DNA of 64,000 nt from assembly GCA_021770785.1 (NCBI GenBank), contig JAETQH010000001.1:124001-188000 (forward strand), written 5' to 3'. The DNA is from Lachnospiraceae bacterium. GTDB taxonomy: Bacteria > Bacillota > Clostridia > Lachnospirales > Lachnospiraceae. Shown here in pieces: positions 46,318-56,743 of the stretch; position 1 is the first letter of the stretch; the number at the start of each line of letters is the position of its first letter. The translations under genes were made by a program, and so were the position numbers. A model generated the notes under the pieces. It saw nothing but the letters and a program-made list of their open reading frames with translations, was not told the origin of the DNA and did not search any database.

Positions 46318-47484
46318 TTAGGAATCTAAAATACTTTGTAATAACTCCGTATATTTTTTCCCAATTATTTCATAATTATATTCCCTTGCTTTTTCCATCG
46401 CACCGACTGATAAACGTTGATATAATTTACTGTCTACTAAAATTCTATTCATTTGACAAGCTATTTGTCTACTATCCTTTTCGGGTACTAAAAAACCTGT
46501 CTGATTATCAATAACCACTTCTGCTATTCCACCGGTATCACTTCCTACAACCGGAAGTCCCGAAGCCATAGCCTCCAACGCTACTGTAGGTAGCCCTTCC
46601 TCATCTCCATCTTTAGCGATGATAGATGGCAGACAAAATATATCACTTGACGCATAGATATAAGGAAGTTCCTCATGAGATTTTGAACCCAAAAAAAGGA
46701 CTTTATCTTTCAGAGCCGAAGCTTTCTTTACTAATTCTTCCTTATCTGGTCCATCACCAACGATAACCAACATGGCATCCACTTCTTCCATTGCTTGGAT
46801 TAAATAAGGTATTCCTTTTTTTTCTGCTAAACGACCTACAAACAAAATAATCTTTTTTCTATTTTGTTTAAAATAATTTTCAATTCTATTTTGAGGTGAA
46901 AATCTTTTCAAATTACAACCCATTGATATTACTGAAATATCAGTAATATCATATGTATCCTGTAAAACTTTTTTTAATTTATCAGATACCACTACAATTT
47001 TTTTCGCTTTTGAAAGAGTATTTTTTTTCAATAATTTGAAAATCCCCTTATTTAACGAAGTAACGTCTCCCCCATGTCCCGTAATCAAATAGGGACATTT
47101 AGAGGCAAATGGCTGAACTATCCCCTGCGGGATCAACCAATTTACATCTATTAAATCAAATTCTTTTTCTATTTTTTTTATATGATACCATAGTGATAAC
47201 ATCAAAAAAGGAACTAATAGCACCCTTATAGGTTTTTCTTTTATTCTAGGTACAATTGCTCCCGGATAACACAATGTTTCGAATTTCTTAACCGGAAAAT
47301 ATCGATACCTAATAATCTTCAAATTTTCCATTTCTTCATAGTTCTTAGCATTTGGAGCAGAAGGAACCAATACAGTCACTTCAAAATACTTGTTAAGTTC
47401 TAATGCTAAGTCATATATAAATCTTGGTTCCGTGTCATTAAAATAACGTGGAAAAGTAGATGCTGTAATTAATAATTTTTTCAT
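46318..47484 (-). CDS. GT4 family glycosyltransferase
   Basis: A 388-residue GT-B enzyme. N-terminal STFPRYFNDTEPRFIYDLAL (acceptor domain), ITGHGGDVT, then FVGRLAEKKGIPYLIQAM, VGDGPDKEEL and the donor-binding EEGLPTVALEAMASG-PVV (E-x7-E). Cytoplasmic transfer of a nucleotide-activated sugar to a growing repeat unit is expected; donor unknown. Confidence 0.92.
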   Translation of the reverse strand: MKKLLITASTFPRYFNDTEPRFIYDLALELNKYFEVTVLVPSAPNAKNYEEMENLKIIRYRYFPVKKFETLCYPGAIVPRIKEKPIRVLLVPFLMLSLWYHIKKIEKEFDLIDVNWLIPQGIVQPFASKCPYLITGHGGDVTSLNKGIFKLLKKNTLSKAKKIVVVSDKLKKVLQDTYDITDISVISMGCNLKRFSPQNRIENYFKQNRKKIILFVGRLAEKKGIPYLIQAMEEVDAMLVIVGDGPDKEELVKKASALKDKVLFLGSKSHEELPYIYASSDIFCLPSIIAKDGDEEGLPTVALEAMASGLPVVGSDTGGIAEVVIDNQTGFLVPEKDSRQIACQMNRILVDSKLYQRLSVGAMEKAREYNYEIIGKKYTELLQSILDS

Positions 47485-47495
47485 ATTTTCTCATT

Positions 47496-48245
47496 TTAAT
47501 CTATTGTTGCTATCATTACAATATGTTTTCTATTAAGTGGTTTCCATTCAAAAAAGATTCTAATAATGATTTTTAATACATTTGTCAAATTCAATTTTTT
47601 AGAAATTGGAGTTGAAACTAAATCTATACTCTCTACTTTAAGTCCTGCTCTTTGAGCAACTTTCCATAATGTTATCGGTGAAAACCAATATCTATGATCA
47701 GTATTAATCTGTTCAATATTAAACCATGAAAACACTTTTGTATAAATGTTATACATATTTGGAACAGTTATAATTATTTTTTTAATTGATTCCCGATTTT
47801 TTTCGACAATCTGCCTAAGGAAGTCCACTGGATTATCTATATGTTCTAACATTTCTCCCATTAAAAGATACTCTGCATTGAAATTATGTTGTTTTAAAAA
47901 ATCTGTTGTAATATCGCCCATATATATGTTCTCGGCAAAATTTTCATCTTTATATTTATCTTTTATATAATCTATTGCCTCCTGATTTATGTCTATACCA
48001 ATACACTCTTGACTCACTTCTGTTATTATTTTATGAAGCCAAATATTCTCCTTGATTTTCTGATCAATACAATCTATATGATCTGTACATCCTAAATGAA
48101 CAACACTTTTCCCTTTTAAAAGTCGAGACAAGTATTTTATTTTATCTCTTTCCTTAATTGTATTAGGACCAGATACCTTAAATCTATATCCTTTATTAAA
48201 TTTCTCGCCCGAAATATATGGCAAGTATTCTTGTTTTAAAATCAT
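47496..48245 (-). CDS. Class I SAM-dependent methyltransferase
   Basis: A 249-residue protein with SVVHLGCTDHIDCI (variant motif I), IGIDINQEAIDYIKDKY, YLLMGEMLEHIDNPVDFLR and ITVPNMYNIY. The start overlaps the stop of the upstream gene by four bases (ATGA type), so the two are coupled. Similar enzymes act in glycan-chain modification. Confidence 0.85.
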   Translation of the reverse strand: MILKQEYLPYISGEKFNKGYRFKVSGPNTIKERDKIKYLSRLLKGKSVVHLGCTDHIDCIDQKIKENIWLHKIITEVSQECIGIDINQEAIDYIKDKYKDENFAENIYMGDITTDFLKQHNFNAEYLLMGEMLEHIDNPVDFLRQIVEKNRESIKKIIITVPNMYNIYTKVFSWFNIEQINTDHRYWFSPITLWKVAQRAGLKVESIDLVSTPISKKLNLTNVLKIIIRIFFEWKPLNRKHIVMIATID

Positions 48246-49212
48246 ATCTTTTGCTCCTCCCTTTCATTTTTTTCTATACTATATTCTAACTTTTTAACAT
48301 GAAATTGAACATCCTCCAAAATCTTACGATTTGCAGCAATAATATCCGCCTGAATTCCAACAATGTATGTCATAAATCCCAGCATCAGTAATGTACTTGC
48401 TAAAATCAACGATTGCACATGTCCATCTGATTGTCCTATACACATATAGACAATAAAACGTATTCCGAGTCCCAAACCAATCAAAAACGGAACCGAACCC
48501 ACTATAGCAAAAAAAGTTAGCGGTTTATACATAGCAAATGCACGAATAATTGTAATCATAGATTTCTTCACATAACCAAGCATACTACTAAATAACCTTG
48601 ATGGTCTCAATTCCGCATTTGTACGAATTGGCACAGACATCATCGGTATCCTCTCTCTGCCTGCCTGCACGATTGTTTCTAACGTATATGTATACTCATT
48701 GGTAACATTCAGTCTCATCGCAGCTTCTCTACTATACGCGCGGAAACCACTTGGAGCATCTGGAATATCTGATTTAGATGCCTTTCTGACTACCCAACTT
48801 CCAAAATGCTGCAACTTTTTCTTTAGAGGTGAAAAATGCTCCGTCTGATCAATCGGACGTTCACCAATTACAATATCTGCCTGTCCATCAATAATCGGAC
48901 GAACCAGCTTTTCTATATCCTCTCCACAGTATTGATTATCCGCATCTGTGTTGACAATAATATCCGCTCCATTTCGCAAGCAGGCATCTAAACCCGCCAT
49001 AAATCCCTTAGCAAGCCCTTTATTCTTTTTAAAGTTTACTACGTAATGAACTCCCCATTTTTTTGCAACTTCTACAGTATTGTCTTTACTGCCATCATTA
49101 ATAATTAAATATTCAATCTCATCTATTCCATCAATATGTTTTGCAAATCATTTAATGCTATCTCCAATGTTTTTGCTTCATTATAGCATGGTATTTGAAT
49201 TATCAGTTTCAT
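48242..49212 (-). pseudogene. GT2 glycosyltransferase (GtrB-like), single frameshift
   Basis: The first part runs from ATG at 49212 (MKLIIQIPCYNEAKTLEIAL) and is interrupted near 49145; a second frame continues with DEIEYLIINDGSKDNTVEVA and an open stretch from 49000 containing ADIIVNTDADNQYCGEDI, DAPSGFRAYSREA and two C-terminal membrane helices. One missing base (TTGCAAAACAT, where TTGCCAAAACAT is expected) explains it. The whole protein would be about 323 residues. Either a recent mutation, phase-variable slippage, or a sequencing error; the downstream 252 residues remain intact. Confidence 0.82.
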
Positions 49213-49236
49213 TTATCCCCACCTCTCCTTCCTCTT

Positions 49237-51585
49237 TTAGTATATTTCATATTCAAAATTTTTAATTTTTCCTTTAAAACCTCCACCAATTTTTATCATT
49301 TGATTAGACGTATAAATTGCATTATTTTCATATTCTTTAGTTTCAACTAATTTACCATTAACACTTACTGACAATACCCCTTCTTCATAAACAATCTGCA
49401 ACCTATTCCATTCTCCATTAGGCATTGTTTCAAGTTCCCACGAAACTGTCATAACCTGTTCACTTTCATCACAGATATTAAAATAGAATCTTTCCTCGTC
49501 TTGATGCCTGGCAAATGCAAATGTCATATCATCAAGCCAGCCATTCCATTTATTAACAATTTCTGCATTTCCCTCATTTTCCATTAATATGTCCATGGAA
49601 AGATTAAAATGGGAATATTCATCACTATTCATGTCATCCAATAAATTAATGTTTGAACTTTCCCTAAACCAAACCTCATTTTCTTCCACTACTATATTGT
49701 CAAAACTAAATAAGCTGCGCCCGAATACCTTCTCTACCTCAACCATATCTTCTGTTTTCAACCTATATTGTATTCCAGTATTGGTTTTCTCTACACTATA
49801 GTTCATAATCTTCTGGCAATTGTATCCCTGTTCAATGAGTTTCTGAAGTAGTTGTTCACCTTCGCATATTAAATATAATTCTTCCGAATGACACACCACA
49901 TAATAATCTTTGCTTAGAAAATTAATCTCATCTGCCGCCTCTTCTTCGCTTATAATTACAAAATAGTTTTCTTCATCAATATCCGGGGTACTGTCATAAT
50001 AAAATTGTCCTTCCACCGCTCTTGTTCGAAGAACACATCTAGTATTATGTCTATCCGGTAGATAAAAAATTTTATTAGAACTATTATCATTTAATATTTC
50101 ATAAATTTCTGAATAATATCCGCCCCAATGTTGTCCCGATATAATACACCCTTGTATGCCATTAATTGCAATTATCCAGAATGCCAATACCATAATTATT
50201 GATACTGACATGACCATATTTTCCCTCATCTTATTAGATTTTCTTGGCAGCATCCGTTTACCAATACTTCCAATTAAGTATACACATAAAACAATAATAC
50301 TTATACCTTTTATTCCCTCAATCGTAAATTCTGGATAAAAATAAACTCCTGGCACTTGCATTGAATTTATCCAGTAATCTTTTACATTTCGTAACTGTAC
50401 ATACAACGTACCCGCACACAGACAATAAGAGCCTATACCAACTATTGTCTCTCTCAAAAAAAAATCTTTCACTTTTACAAGTGACACTAATCCAAGTATA
50501 ATCAAAAGACCTGTGATTCCATCAGTATAACGACCATAGAAATATACATCTAATCTTGTTGATTGTGAATAATCTATTTCTCCGGGTACACATAGTATAT
50601 TAAGTGCAACCGTACCAAGTATCAAAAGAAATATAAAAAAATACGCATATTCTGTATCACTTATCTTTTTTTCTCTTGCTCTAAAATATGCCGCTATTTT
50701 CCTTAGAATAAAAACGAAACCTACATAACCTAACATAAAGGTTGACGTTAAAAGGTACCAAATCTTTCCTAACGCAGACTGTACCAAACGTGTCCAACCG
50801 CCCATTGAACTTAAAGCAGTTTTTAAATTATCCACTACTCCGGACACATCATTTGAACCAAATGTTTTATCTACTCCCCACATAAGTTCCGTAAAATACA
50901 TTCTTGCAACCTTATTTATCAAATAGAAAAATCCAAATGTAATGAATGCAACAACAACTTTTTTCCAATCAACTTTTCTATTAAAAACCATAGTTATAAG
51001 TATCATAAAAAAAGCTATTATTCCAACGATATTTCTATTATGAATTGTATACAAAGCCACCAATTCGACAGTCACAATCAGCATGTTAAGAATTGTCGTC
51101 TTTTTACAAAATCTTATCATCGACCACACGACAAGTAATATGGCTGTATATATTAGCGTTTCAGGCCAAGCAATGTATGTCTGGAATATATATGCAGAAT
51201 AACACGATGCCGTAAATGAAATCAATGCTCTTGTTTTAGCTTCTACATTCACCTCTAACTCTCGAAGAATGGCTATTCCAAGATAAAAACCAGCTAGTCC
51301 TATAAAGGCATTTAATACAATCGCAAGCTTATACATTACTCCCATATCATGTGAAATCCAAAATAGCGGTGTAAGCAATATACTATATCCATATGAATAC
51401 CATATTCCTGTGGCCTTTTGCCATGGCAAAGCATTCAGATTTGCTGCATGACCCCAATATCCCACCTGATCACTGAAAACAAACGGTCCCTGCATTTCCG
51501 AAATAAACCATAACCTTAGTGCCAATATTATTATTGATAAAAAAATAAGTAAATATCGTTCCTTTGCTTTTTCTGTCCTGCTCAT
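49237..51585 (-). CDS. GT-C-like membrane protein with C-terminal LamG-like domain
   Basis: A 782-residue protein. Residues 10-470 form about twelve membrane helices with an early outer loop FVFSDQVGYWGHAANL, as in GT39/PMT-like enzymes that use lipid-linked donors. The C-terminal about 140 residues form a concanavalin/LamG-like fold (SMDILMENEGNAEIVNKW, NGEWNRLQIVYEEGVLSVSV, IKIGGGFKGKIKNFEYEIY). A LamG module on a GT-C enzyme is unusual. An in-phase alternative does not exist near the ATG at 51592, which is another frame. Confidence 0.72.
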   Translation of the reverse strand: MSRTEKAKERYLLIFLSIIILALRLWFISEMQGPFVFSDQVGYWGHAANLNALPWQKATGIWYSYGYSILLTPLFWISHDMGVMYKLAIVLNAFIGLAGFYLGIAILRELEVNVEAKTRALISFTASCYSAYIFQTYIAWPETLIYTAILLVVWSMIRFCKKTTILNMLIVTVELVALYTIHNRNIVGIIAFFMILITMVFNRKVDWKKVVVAFITFGFFYLINKVARMYFTELMWGVDKTFGSNDVSGVVDNLKTALSSMGGWTRLVQSALGKIWYLLTSTFMLGYVGFVFILRKIAAYFRAREKKISDTEYAYFFIFLLILGTVALNILCVPGEIDYSQSTRLDVYFYGRYTDGITGLLIILGLVSLVKVKDFFLRETIVGIGSYCLCAGTLYVQLRNVKDYWINSMQVPGVYFYPEFTIEGIKGISIIVLCVYLIGSIGKRMLPRKSNKMRENMVMSVSIIMVLAFWIIAINGIQGCIISGQHWGGYYSEIYEILNDNSSNKIFYLPDRHNTRCVLRTRAVEGQFYYDSTPDIDEENYFVIISEEEAADEINFLSKDYYVVCHSEELYLICEGEQLLQKLIEQGYNCQKIMNYSVEKTNTGIQYRLKTEDMVEVEKVFGRSLFSFDNIVVEENEVWFRESSNINLLDDMNSDEYSHFNLSMDILMENEGNAEIVNKWNGWLDDMTFAFARHQDEERFYFNICDESEQVMTVSWELETMPNGEWNRLQIVYEEGVLSVSVNGKLVETKEYENNAIYTSNQMIKIGGGFKGKIKNFEYEIY

Positions 51586-51803
51586 TGCTCATAAATCTCC
51601 TTAAAAAATGTTCATCTTTATTTACCCGCATTATTTTTCTTCTCTTGCATTTGCATTTGTCTATCTTCTATGAATGTAAATGTTCCATAGCGGGTGCTCC
51701 CACGATTACTTGGAAGAACGGCACATTGTTTTAATTATTTTCTGCATTCCGCTGATAGATTTCAAAAAGAGGAGTTCGAATCTATGTATTGGCTATGGAG
51801 CGT

Positions 51804-52199
51804 TTACCTATAAATCAACAATTTTCTCACAAAATAATTATAAAAAAACACTAGTCCAGTTGCCACAATCTTGGAAATCATTGCATTTATAGTAAAACAA
51901 TCTACCATTACATACATAATAGCAAGATTCAAGCCCAATCCTATTACACTAACAAGATATATTGATAACATCTCTTTAATAATATTTGTGTTTTTTGCCT
52001 CATCCTTAAATGCGAATAATCGTCCTAACAACCAATTTGCAAATGTTGAAACAATAAATGCTAATGCCGTTGCTACTAAATATTGAATTCTTATAAAATT
52101 ACTAAATATCCAAAAGCATGACCATTCAACAATTGTAGCTCCCCCACCAACAAGAAAATACGCCACAAATTGTCTCATATTCTTTATCATTGTTTTCAT
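51804..52199 (-). CDS. GtrA family membrane protein
   Basis: A 131-residue four-helix GtrA protein (FVAYFLVGGGATIVEWSCFW, FANWLLGRLFAF, NYFVRKLLIY). ATG at 52199 follows the stop of the flavoprotein gene by one base. It may help flip a lipid-linked sugar; the nearby broken GT2 (48242-49212) could have been its partner. The 218 bases after it hold no gene I can support. Confidence 0.88.
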   Translation of the reverse strand: MKTMIKNMRQFVAYFLVGGGATIVEWSCFWIFSNFIRIQYLVATALAFIVSTFANWLLGRLFAFKDEAKNTNIIKEMLSIYLVSVIGLGLNLAIMYVMVDCFTINAMISKIVATGLVFFYNYFVRKLLIYR

Positions 52200-52200
52200 T

Positions 52201-53769
52201 TTATACACTTTCTTTATTACCATTATCTTCGTGATATTCTTTTTCTGTATTCACATTCCATATATTGCTCTTATCTGTTGTTCCCGATAAAATGTTTCTA
52301 ACAGTTTCAAAAGAAGTACACATTGAATGATCCAAATTATTATATCGGTGTTGCCCATTTCGCCCTACACAAAATAGGTTTGGAATAGTATCTAAGTAGT
52401 TCCGCAATTCATCAATTTGATCATATGTATCAAAGTATGCTGGATAAGCCTTCTTTACACGTTCAACATGATAATCCAGCACATCCTCAGATCTATCAAT
52501 TAGCTTCATTTTTACCATTTCATTAATTCCCATATGTGCAAATTCATCATCCGTCATAGACCACATTTCATCTCCTTCGTTACAGAAGTATTCTAATCCC
52601 ATCCATATGGTATTTTCAACGTCCTTTACTAAATATGGTGACCAGTTGTTATATATCTGAAACCTTCCCATCTTTACATTCTTGTCGTGCACATATACCC
52701 AATCATCCGGAACAATATTTCCAAGTGTTTTTATCTTTGTTTCATTTTTTAGATTTAAATGCGAAAGCAACACGCCCACCGTCATATAATCTCTATATGG
52801 TAATCCCGCAGCAATCTTTGCATACTCTGCAGGTACATCATTCATTCCCGCTACAAGATCTTTTATTGGCATGGATGAAATTACATAATCTCCTTCAACA
52901 GTAACTTTTTCACCATTTTTTTCATAAACAATACCCGTAACCTTATTATCTGCAGATTTCATAATACCTATGACTTTGGCTTTCTTTATAATTTTGCCTC
53001 CCTTTTTTTCCACCTCTTGGGCTGTCAATTCCCATAACTGTCCCGGGCCAAGTTTAGGATATGCGAACTCCTCAATCAACGAAGTTTCAACTTTACGATT
53101 TTTCTTATGAAACAATTTACCAAACATATCCTTTATAATTCCAATAATAGATAACCCTTTTACACGTTGTGCTCCCCATTCAGGTGATATCTGACTTGGA
53201 TGGCGCCCCCAAAGATTTTCCGTGTAATTTTCAAAAAACATAGAATACAATTTTTTTCCAAAACGATTAACATAAAAATCCTCTAAAGAGTATTCTTTTC
53301 TTTTAAAAATCACACTTTTCAAATAGCTGAAACCAACCACAATAGTGGTCCCTAATCCCATATTTTTTAAGGTCTCCCATTTTAAAGATACTGGGTAATC
53401 AAAAAATTTACTTTTGAAAAAAATACGAGACAAGCGGTTTCGTCGAAGCATAACACGGTCTATCTTTTCTGGATCCGGTCCCCCCACTTTCACGCTTCCA
53501 TTTCTACCAAGGATAATATCATCCTTAGATAATGCTCCTTGGGTAGGAAGCATCTTTTCCCACCACTCGTTGACTTCTGGAACCTTCGAGAAAAAGCGAT
53601 GTCCCCCCATATCCATTCGGTTTCCTTTATATTCTACTGTACGTGATATACCACCAAAGGTGTCACTTTCTTCAAACACAATCACTTCATATTCTTTCGA
53701 TTTATCCAACAACTCATATGCTGCAGTTAGTCCCGCAGGTCCTGCACCAATAACTAACACTTTTTTCAT
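52201..53769 (-). CDS. FAD-dependent oxidoreductase, UDP-galactopyranose-mutase-like
   Basis: A 522-residue flavoprotein with [20 protein letters not shown] (Rossmann FAD-binding), [29 protein letters not shown] and a C-terminal [16 protein letters not shown]. It belongs to the Glf/protoporphyrinogen-oxidase-like group found in glycan loci; many act on UDP-sugars, but it is longer than classical Glf (about 370-390). ATG at 53769 has GGAGG eight bases upstream; the TTG at 53784 lies in that site. Confidence 0.82.
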   Translation of the reverse strand: MKKVLVIGAGPAGLTAAYELLDKSKEYEVIVFEESDTFGGISRTVEYKGNRMDMGGHRFFSKVPEVNEWWEKMLPTQGALSKDDIILGRNGSVKVGGPDPEKIDRVMLRRNRLSRIFFKSKFFDYPVSLKWETLKNMGLGTTIVVGFSYLKSVIFKRKEYSLEDFYVNRFGKKLYSMFFENYTENLWGRHPSQISPEWGAQRVKGLSIIGIIKDMFGKLFHKKNRKVETSLIEEFAYPKLGPGQLWELTAQEVEKKGGKIIKKAKVIGIMKSADNKVTGIVYEKNGEKVTVEGDYVISSMPIKDLVAGMNDVPAEYAKIAAGLPYRDYMTVGVLLSHLNLKNETKIKTLGNIVPDDWVYVHDKNVKMGRFQIYNNWSPYLVKDVENTIWMGLEYFCNEGDEMWSMTDDEFAHMGINEMVKMKLIDRSEDVLDYHVERVKKAYPAYFDTYDQIDELRNYLDTIPNLFCVGRNGQHRYNNLDHSMCTSFETVRNILSGTTDKSNIWNVNTEKEYHEDNGNKESV

Positions 53770-53831
53770 TGTATAATCCTCCAAAACCTTAGTATTCCTT
53801 ATATCAATTATCTATTACATGCTTAATTAAT

Positions 53832-55646
53832 TTATTTTTCTATGATGCAATTTATATTTATACGTTCTAATATATCTGCAAAAACCAAATAGATAATCGG
53901 CAAAATTGTTATCATCAACCTAATAAAGTCACTATCTGCTTTCCAAAAAGACACCAATAATATACATAACATCATAGAACTTAATCCTAATTGTAACCAC
54001 GGTACATAATGATTTCTAAACCATAAATAAAGATAATACCCCATACAAAACAATATCAAAATACAAACCTGCCCTATTGTTATCGGCATAAAAAGAAAGT
54101 TAAAAATTCTTTCCACATCTAATCCTCCATCGTCAATTCTTATCATTTGCGGGTTATTTGAACTATATATATTTCTTGATATATTGCTTTCTGTTATTTT
54201 AGAATCCCATTGATTGACAAAACGTTTTATTCTTATCAGAGATAACTCTCTCGCATTATATTTGCCTGTATCTTTAATATAACTAGAATATTCTGTACCA
54301 TACTGTCCGAAAATCTGCCAAACATATGACCAATGACTCACACCATACTGCATCTTATATTCTGATACCGTTTCTGATATATCCTCATAATTTGGATTAT
54401 CATATATATTTCCATTTGTTAAATCTATTCCTTGATTATAAACTGTTGGCACATACGAAATTTCAAATCTTCCTGAATTACTAAAATTAATCATACAATA
54501 CCCCATATATACCACAATTGGAATACATAAAAATGCTAATGCAATTACATCTTGCTTTTTCCTTTCAATAAAATAATGAAGCAAATAGAATACTATCAAT
54601 AACGGAATGACATACAAAGCTGCCGGACGCTGCAAAAATAGCAATGTGCATAAAATTGCAACGATAAAACCATATATTTTACTAGGCTTTAAAATGTATA
54701 TCTGCACCGTGCGAATGATACATAACGTCAAAAATAAACTTATACTCTCTGTCATAATATAATGTTCATAAAAAATAAACATAGGTAAATTTGCAAAAGC
54801 AAATGTCAAAACTAATCTTACCTTCCGCTTTGTTGTTAAACCTGATATTATTCTATAAAAAAGAAGAACAGAAATAATTCCCAAAATACTTTGAATTAAA
54901 ACTACACCTTTATATACCAGATTCACATCATCGGTAAAAAGCTGAACAAAATTAATAACTGCAGGGTATAGCGGAGTCCTAATATCTGTTGTTAAATATC
55001 TCACATAAGAATCCGTATCTGGTGAAATAACAAACCAATCTGGGAAGTATCTCCAATAATATAACCGTGTAATAATACAACTAACAACAAGCCAAAAAGA
55101 ATCCATCTTTAAAAAGATTTTATTCTTTCTCTCGCCTAACCAAATATCTACTTTTTGTACTACAAAATATATAAATATATATATCATAATTAACACAGCT
55201 ACAAGAATAATCCAGTATTGTATTTTCGTTATTTCTGGATGATAATACATTCTTTCTCCTGTACTAACTAAATTAATTTTTCTTGTTCGTTTTCCATCTG
55301 TCAATGATACATATCCACTATCTTGCGTTTTTTCAATAGCTATTTCTATACGATCAAAATTTTTTGTAGTCATGACCACTTTATTTCCATTTTCTATAAC
55401 AAGCGAATATCCATCTTCTCCGCAAGAATATGTGCCCGAAATATTAAGTTTATTAATAGGAATTTTTTCATCATTTATGGAGATATAAGCTATATATACA
55501 AAATCCCCTGTAGACAGTTCTGATTTTTTCCCTAGATTATTTATTATAACATCATTTCCTCTTCCTAAACCCTCTGGAAGCCAAATAAGAAAAAGATATA
55601 ATATTACTAATGATACTAAAACTATATTTAACTTTATTTTTTTCAT
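53832..55646 (-). CDS. Membrane protein, GT-C-like
   Basis: A 604-residue protein with an N-terminal helix, an extracytoplasmic beta-rich domain (about 35-140), then about ten membrane helices. FVISPDTDSYVRYLTTDIRTPLYPAVI resembles the acidic D-x-D loop of GT39-like transferases, and YEHYIMTESISLFLTL is typical of this group. Probably adds a sugar from a polyprenyl-linked donor outside the membrane. Family tentative. Confidence 0.65.
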   Translation of the reverse strand: MKKIKLNIVLVSLVILYLFLIWLPEGLGRGNDVIINNLGKKSELSTGDFVYIAYISINDEKIPINKLNISGTYSCGEDGYSLVIENGNKVVMTTKNFDRIEIAIEKTQDSGYVSLTDGKRTRKINLVSTGERMYYHPEITKIQYWIILVAVLIMIYIFIYFVVQKVDIWLGERKNKIFLKMDSFWLVVSCIITRLYYWRYFPDWFVISPDTDSYVRYLTTDIRTPLYPAVINFVQLFTDDVNLVYKGVVLIQSILGIISVLLFYRIISGLTTKRKVRLVLTFAFANLPMFIFYEHYIMTESISLFLTLCIIRTVQIYILKPSKIYGFIVAILCTLLFLQRPAALYVIPLLIVFYLLHYFIERKKQDVIALAFLCIPIVVYMGYCMINFSNSGRFEISYVPTVYNQGIDLTNGNIYDNPNYEDISETVSEYKMQYGVSHWSYVWQIFGQYGTEYSSYIKDTGKYNARELSLIRIKRFVNQWDSKITESNISRNIYSSNNPQMIRIDDGGLDVERIFNFLFMPITIGQVCILILFCMGYYLYLWFRNHYVPWLQLGLSSMMLCILLVSFWKADSDFIRLMITILPIIYLVFADILERININCIIEK

Positions 55647-55699
55647 TTTTTTCCTTCCTATAATGTCAAGCTCTAAATCATTGATTTTACAGGCTTTTC

Positions 55700-56008
55700 T
55701 TTAAATTGTTACCTCAATAAACAGAGCCAAAAGTGTATGACAGTCATTGTATCTTGTACTGAACAGTTAAATACGGAGACAACTACTGCAAGCTATAGCT
55801 CTTGTTTGTATCTTGATTTTACTGACCTGCCCATTCCGCAGGGTACGAATATTCCGTGGACGCTTCCCCTGCTTCGTTTTGCTGGTCATTGTGATATGCA
55901 GTACCTGTAGTACTCCATCGTTATCGGGTTTCTTTCCAGAACCCTGCCCGATTTCGGAATCCTCTGAAACCCGGCAAGGTCCTGGAATAAATAATGCTGC
56001 CGACTGTC
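55700..56008 (-). other. Structured 3' end of the IS110-family remnant (possible bridge RNA region)
   Basis: About 300 bases downstream of the transposase stop carry no gene but several stems, including CGGGTTTC (55925-55932) with GAAACCCG (55966-55973) and an AGTAC/GTACT hairpin near 55907. IS1111-group elements encode a guide (bridge) RNA in this position, 3' of the recombinase. Whether the fold includes two loops is not established here. Confidence 0.4.
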
Positions 56009-56650
56009 TTACGCTACAATTGCTTCCTTCTTTTCTGGACGTCTGATGTCCATCAACATCTTCTTCGGATCATAGACCGTTCCATTCTTCAAAATCGTAT
56101 AGATTATCCTCAGAAGCTTGCAGGCTATTACAATCAATGACTGCATCTTTTTCAATGGATTATCGGCTCGTGTCGTATAGTATATATGGAGTTCCTTGAA
56201 TTCCTTCGCATGTGCCACTACTGACTTTGCCATCTGAAATAACCAGTATCTGAACCTTTTACGTCCTCTGTGGCTTATCTTGGTTTCTCCCTTATGCTTT
56301 CCGGAACTGCATGCTACCAGTCCCAATCCACTCAACTTCTGTATTTCCTTTACATCATCAAACCGTGAAATATCTCCCATCTCCGCAAGAATCCCGGAAA
56401 GAGTGTTTTCTCCTATTCCCGATATCTCCAGAATGTTACCGGCATGTGGTATTTCCTGACATTTCTGATTGTTCTGCTCCTCTACAACAGCAAGTTCAGC
56501 ATCCAGTTCCAGAATTTTCTGAACAAACCACTTTACAGCGCTCCTGCCTGCAGCAACTCCATCCTTAATCCCAACACTTACTTTCGCATACTGTAAGATT
56601 TCTCCCGCTCTGCTATAGCCGCGTCCTCTCAGCTTTCTTAATTTAATCTT
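56009..56650 (-). pseudogene. IS110/IS1111-family transposase, C-terminal half only
   Basis: The visible about 213 residues match the C-terminal transposase_20 domain: ISGIGENTLSGILAEMGD, DVKEIQKLSGLGL, and KHKGETKISHRGRKRFRYWL. The N-terminal DEDD RuvC-like domain is absent, so it is inactive. The open frame begins at a GTG at 56674, but the first residues come from neighbouring sequence; IS homology starts about 56650, where a methyltransferase fragment ends. Total original size would be about 400 residues. Confidence 0.85.
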
Positions 56651-56743
56651 TATATATATAAGTTCACCGAACACACTTTTTATTCATCTGCTGTATAACG
56701 ATCAACAAGCTTTCCGACGACTTCTTCATTTAATTCATTCTCA
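56645..56743 (-). pseudogene. C-terminal fragment of a second glycosyltransferase-methyltransferase gene
   Basis: The 99 bases between the IS remnant and the coiled-coil methyltransferase decode ENELNEEVVGKLVDRYTADE followed by KVCSVNLY, closely matching the end of the fusion protein at 58021-60078 (ESELNQEIIEKLAERYTIDE, KVCSINLF). A single-base shift interrupts it. It is probably the stump of a second copy cut by the IS110 insertion or by recombination. Confidence 0.75.

Noticed and set aside
51765-51790. tRNA-like T-loop (GTTCGAATC)
   Set aside because: The flanking bases do not form a T-stem, and no acceptor, D or anticodon stems fit around it.
51586-51803. Small gene in the gap after the GtrA gene
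   Set aside because: Frames are short, lack ribosome binding sites and show no family pattern; possibly decayed mobile DNA, but not supportable.
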